IMG/VR virus record: IMGVR_UViG_3300043331_001089
Span: 1-30,262 of that record
Direction: 5' to 3' (one strand)
Length of the DNA stretch: 30,262 bases
Source: a virus
Position 1 is the first letter of the stretch; each line of letters opens with the position of its first letter. Shown one piece after another: positions 29,636-30,262 of the stretch. Under the pieces are notes generated by a model. The model was not told the origin of the DNA and did not search any database. It saw only the letters and a program-made list of their open reading frames with translations. Both the position numbers and the translations under genes were made by a program.

Positions 29636-30130
29636 ATGCCCGACCTAATCCACCCTTTCGAGCGCGCCGGCTTGGGCAAGGCCCCCTTCCGCTTCATCGG
29701 CAGCGAGCGCAAGACCTTCCAGGCACATCCCGGCGCGCCGATCCAGGTTGGCGGGTCCTGCGACTACTGCGGCACCGGCATCATCGAGCACTGCTACATC
29801 CGCAGCGCCGACGGCAAGACGTTCAAGGTCGGCTGCGACTGCGTGATGAAGACGCACCACAAGGGCACGCCGCTCTACACCGCCGCCGAGAAGGCGTTGA
29901 AGGCTGCGCGCAAGGCGACCAAGGAGACCAATGAGCGCGCTCGGATCAAGGCGGCCAAGGCCGCGCTCGAGGAGAACCCTGAGCTTCTGGCCGATCGGCC
30001 GCATAGCCGGAAGTGGGCCGCAGACAAAGGCATGACGGCTCGCGACGAGGTGCTGTGGTACTTGGCCCACGCAGGTCGCCAAGGCCAGATGATGGCCACC
30101 AAAGCGATCGAGGCGGCAGTCCATGCCTGA
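29636..30130 (+). CDS. Conserved Cys-rich phage protein
   Basis: The 164-residue protein opens HPFERAGLGKAPFRFIGSER and has cysteines at 42, 45, 53, 67 and 69 (CDYCGTGIIEHC, then VGCDCV), a metal-binding layout common in phage proteins of this type. The C-terminal half is helical and Lys/Ala-rich (TAAEKALKAARKATKETNER). It has its own promoter, so it may be an early gene. Function is unknown. Confidence 0.7.
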   Translation: MPDLIHPFERAGLGKAPFRFIGSERKTFQAHPGAPIQVGGSCDYCGTGIIEHCYIRSADGKTFKVGCDCVMKTHHKGTPLYTAAEKALKAARKATKETNERARIKAAKAALEENPELLADRPHSRKWAADKGMTARDEVLWYLAHAGRQGQMMATKAIEAAVHA

Positions 30131-30262
30131 CTTCGCCACCCGCCTCGCCGCGCTGGGCGTGTCCAAGGTCCAGCTGCGGCGCTGGGTCGAGGCTGTCACC
30201 GGCGAGACCGTCGCCAAGTCGACCACCACCCGCGCCGGCCGCAACCCCTGGCGCGACGCCCT
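30123..30262 (+). CDS. Truncated gene at window end, HTH-like start
   Basis: The frame from ATG 30123 is open to the window end. It starts MPDFATRLAALGVSKVQLRR, which could be an HTH, overlapping the previous stop by 8 nt. Too short to name. Confidence 0.55.
   Translation, partial: MPDFATRLAALGVSKVQLRRWVEAVTGETVAKSTTTRAGRNPWRDA

Noticed and set aside
1-30262. tRNA genes, CRISPR arrays, insertion sequences, integrase or attachment sites
   Set aside because: None seen: no cloverleaf-like segment, no regular spaced repeats, no transposase or recombinase motif.

Overview
The window is a stretch of a tailed-phage or prophage genome with siphovirus-type tail genes. The DNA is strongly GC-rich, start codons are mostly ATG or GTG, and genes are packed with 1-8 nt overlaps (ATGA, GTGA, TGATG). 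GC content, codon use and the promoter forms suggest an alphaproteobacterial host. That host call is an inference; no integrase, attachment site or host gene is visible. The tail module (connector, head closure, HK97-gp10-like, tail terminator, tail tube, frameshifted chaperone, tape measure, minor tail proteins, J-like hub) is the firmest part of the reading.

Layout. (1) 1-1551, plus strand: small phage proteins of unclear role, including a C-terminal SAP/Rho-N-like helix pair, an Ig-like domain protein and a two-TM membrane protein. (2) 1563-9108, plus strand: a promoter that would give a leaderless transcript precedes a small HTH gene and a J-domain protein. A translationally coupled cassette follows: three GT-A-like glycosyltransferases (two of them paralogues), two non-DNA SAM methyltransferases, a GGxS Rossmann-like protein, a secreted protein, a candidate Mom-like GNAT protein, a DNA adenine methyltransferase and a LAGLIDADG homing endonuclease. 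(3) 9133-10680: head-tail connector, small ORFs, a terminator, a cluster of inverted repeats and a divergent XRE-type regulator. (4) 10681-19835: the tail module, including a likely programmed -1 frameshift (heptamer at 13114-13120) and a 977-residue hub. (5) 19839-26560, minus strand: about 20 small coupled genes read from one promoter at about 26600. It includes a DpdA-like DNA guanine transglycosylase directly behind a YhhQ/Vut_1-type 7-deazaguanine precursor transporter, an ASCH-like protein, a DUF6283 protein, several zinc ribbons and two exported proteins. (6) 26735-29525, plus strand: a tail-fibre-like protein, a 389-residue protein of about 15 tandem LDTGxLxxAGxDL repeats, and two small hypotheticals. 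(7) 29579-end: a promoter and a conserved Cys-rich phage protein, then a truncated gene.

How it fits together. The glycosyltransferase and methyltransferase cassette lies between small upstream genes and the connector, so it may decorate virions, DNA or the host envelope. The YhhQ plus DpdA pair reads as a salvage-type DNA modification unit: import a 7-deazaguanine base, then exchange it for guanine in DNA. With the Mom-like protein and the DNA adenine methyltransferase, the window may hold up to three independent DNA-modifying activities. This set is the most interesting system here.
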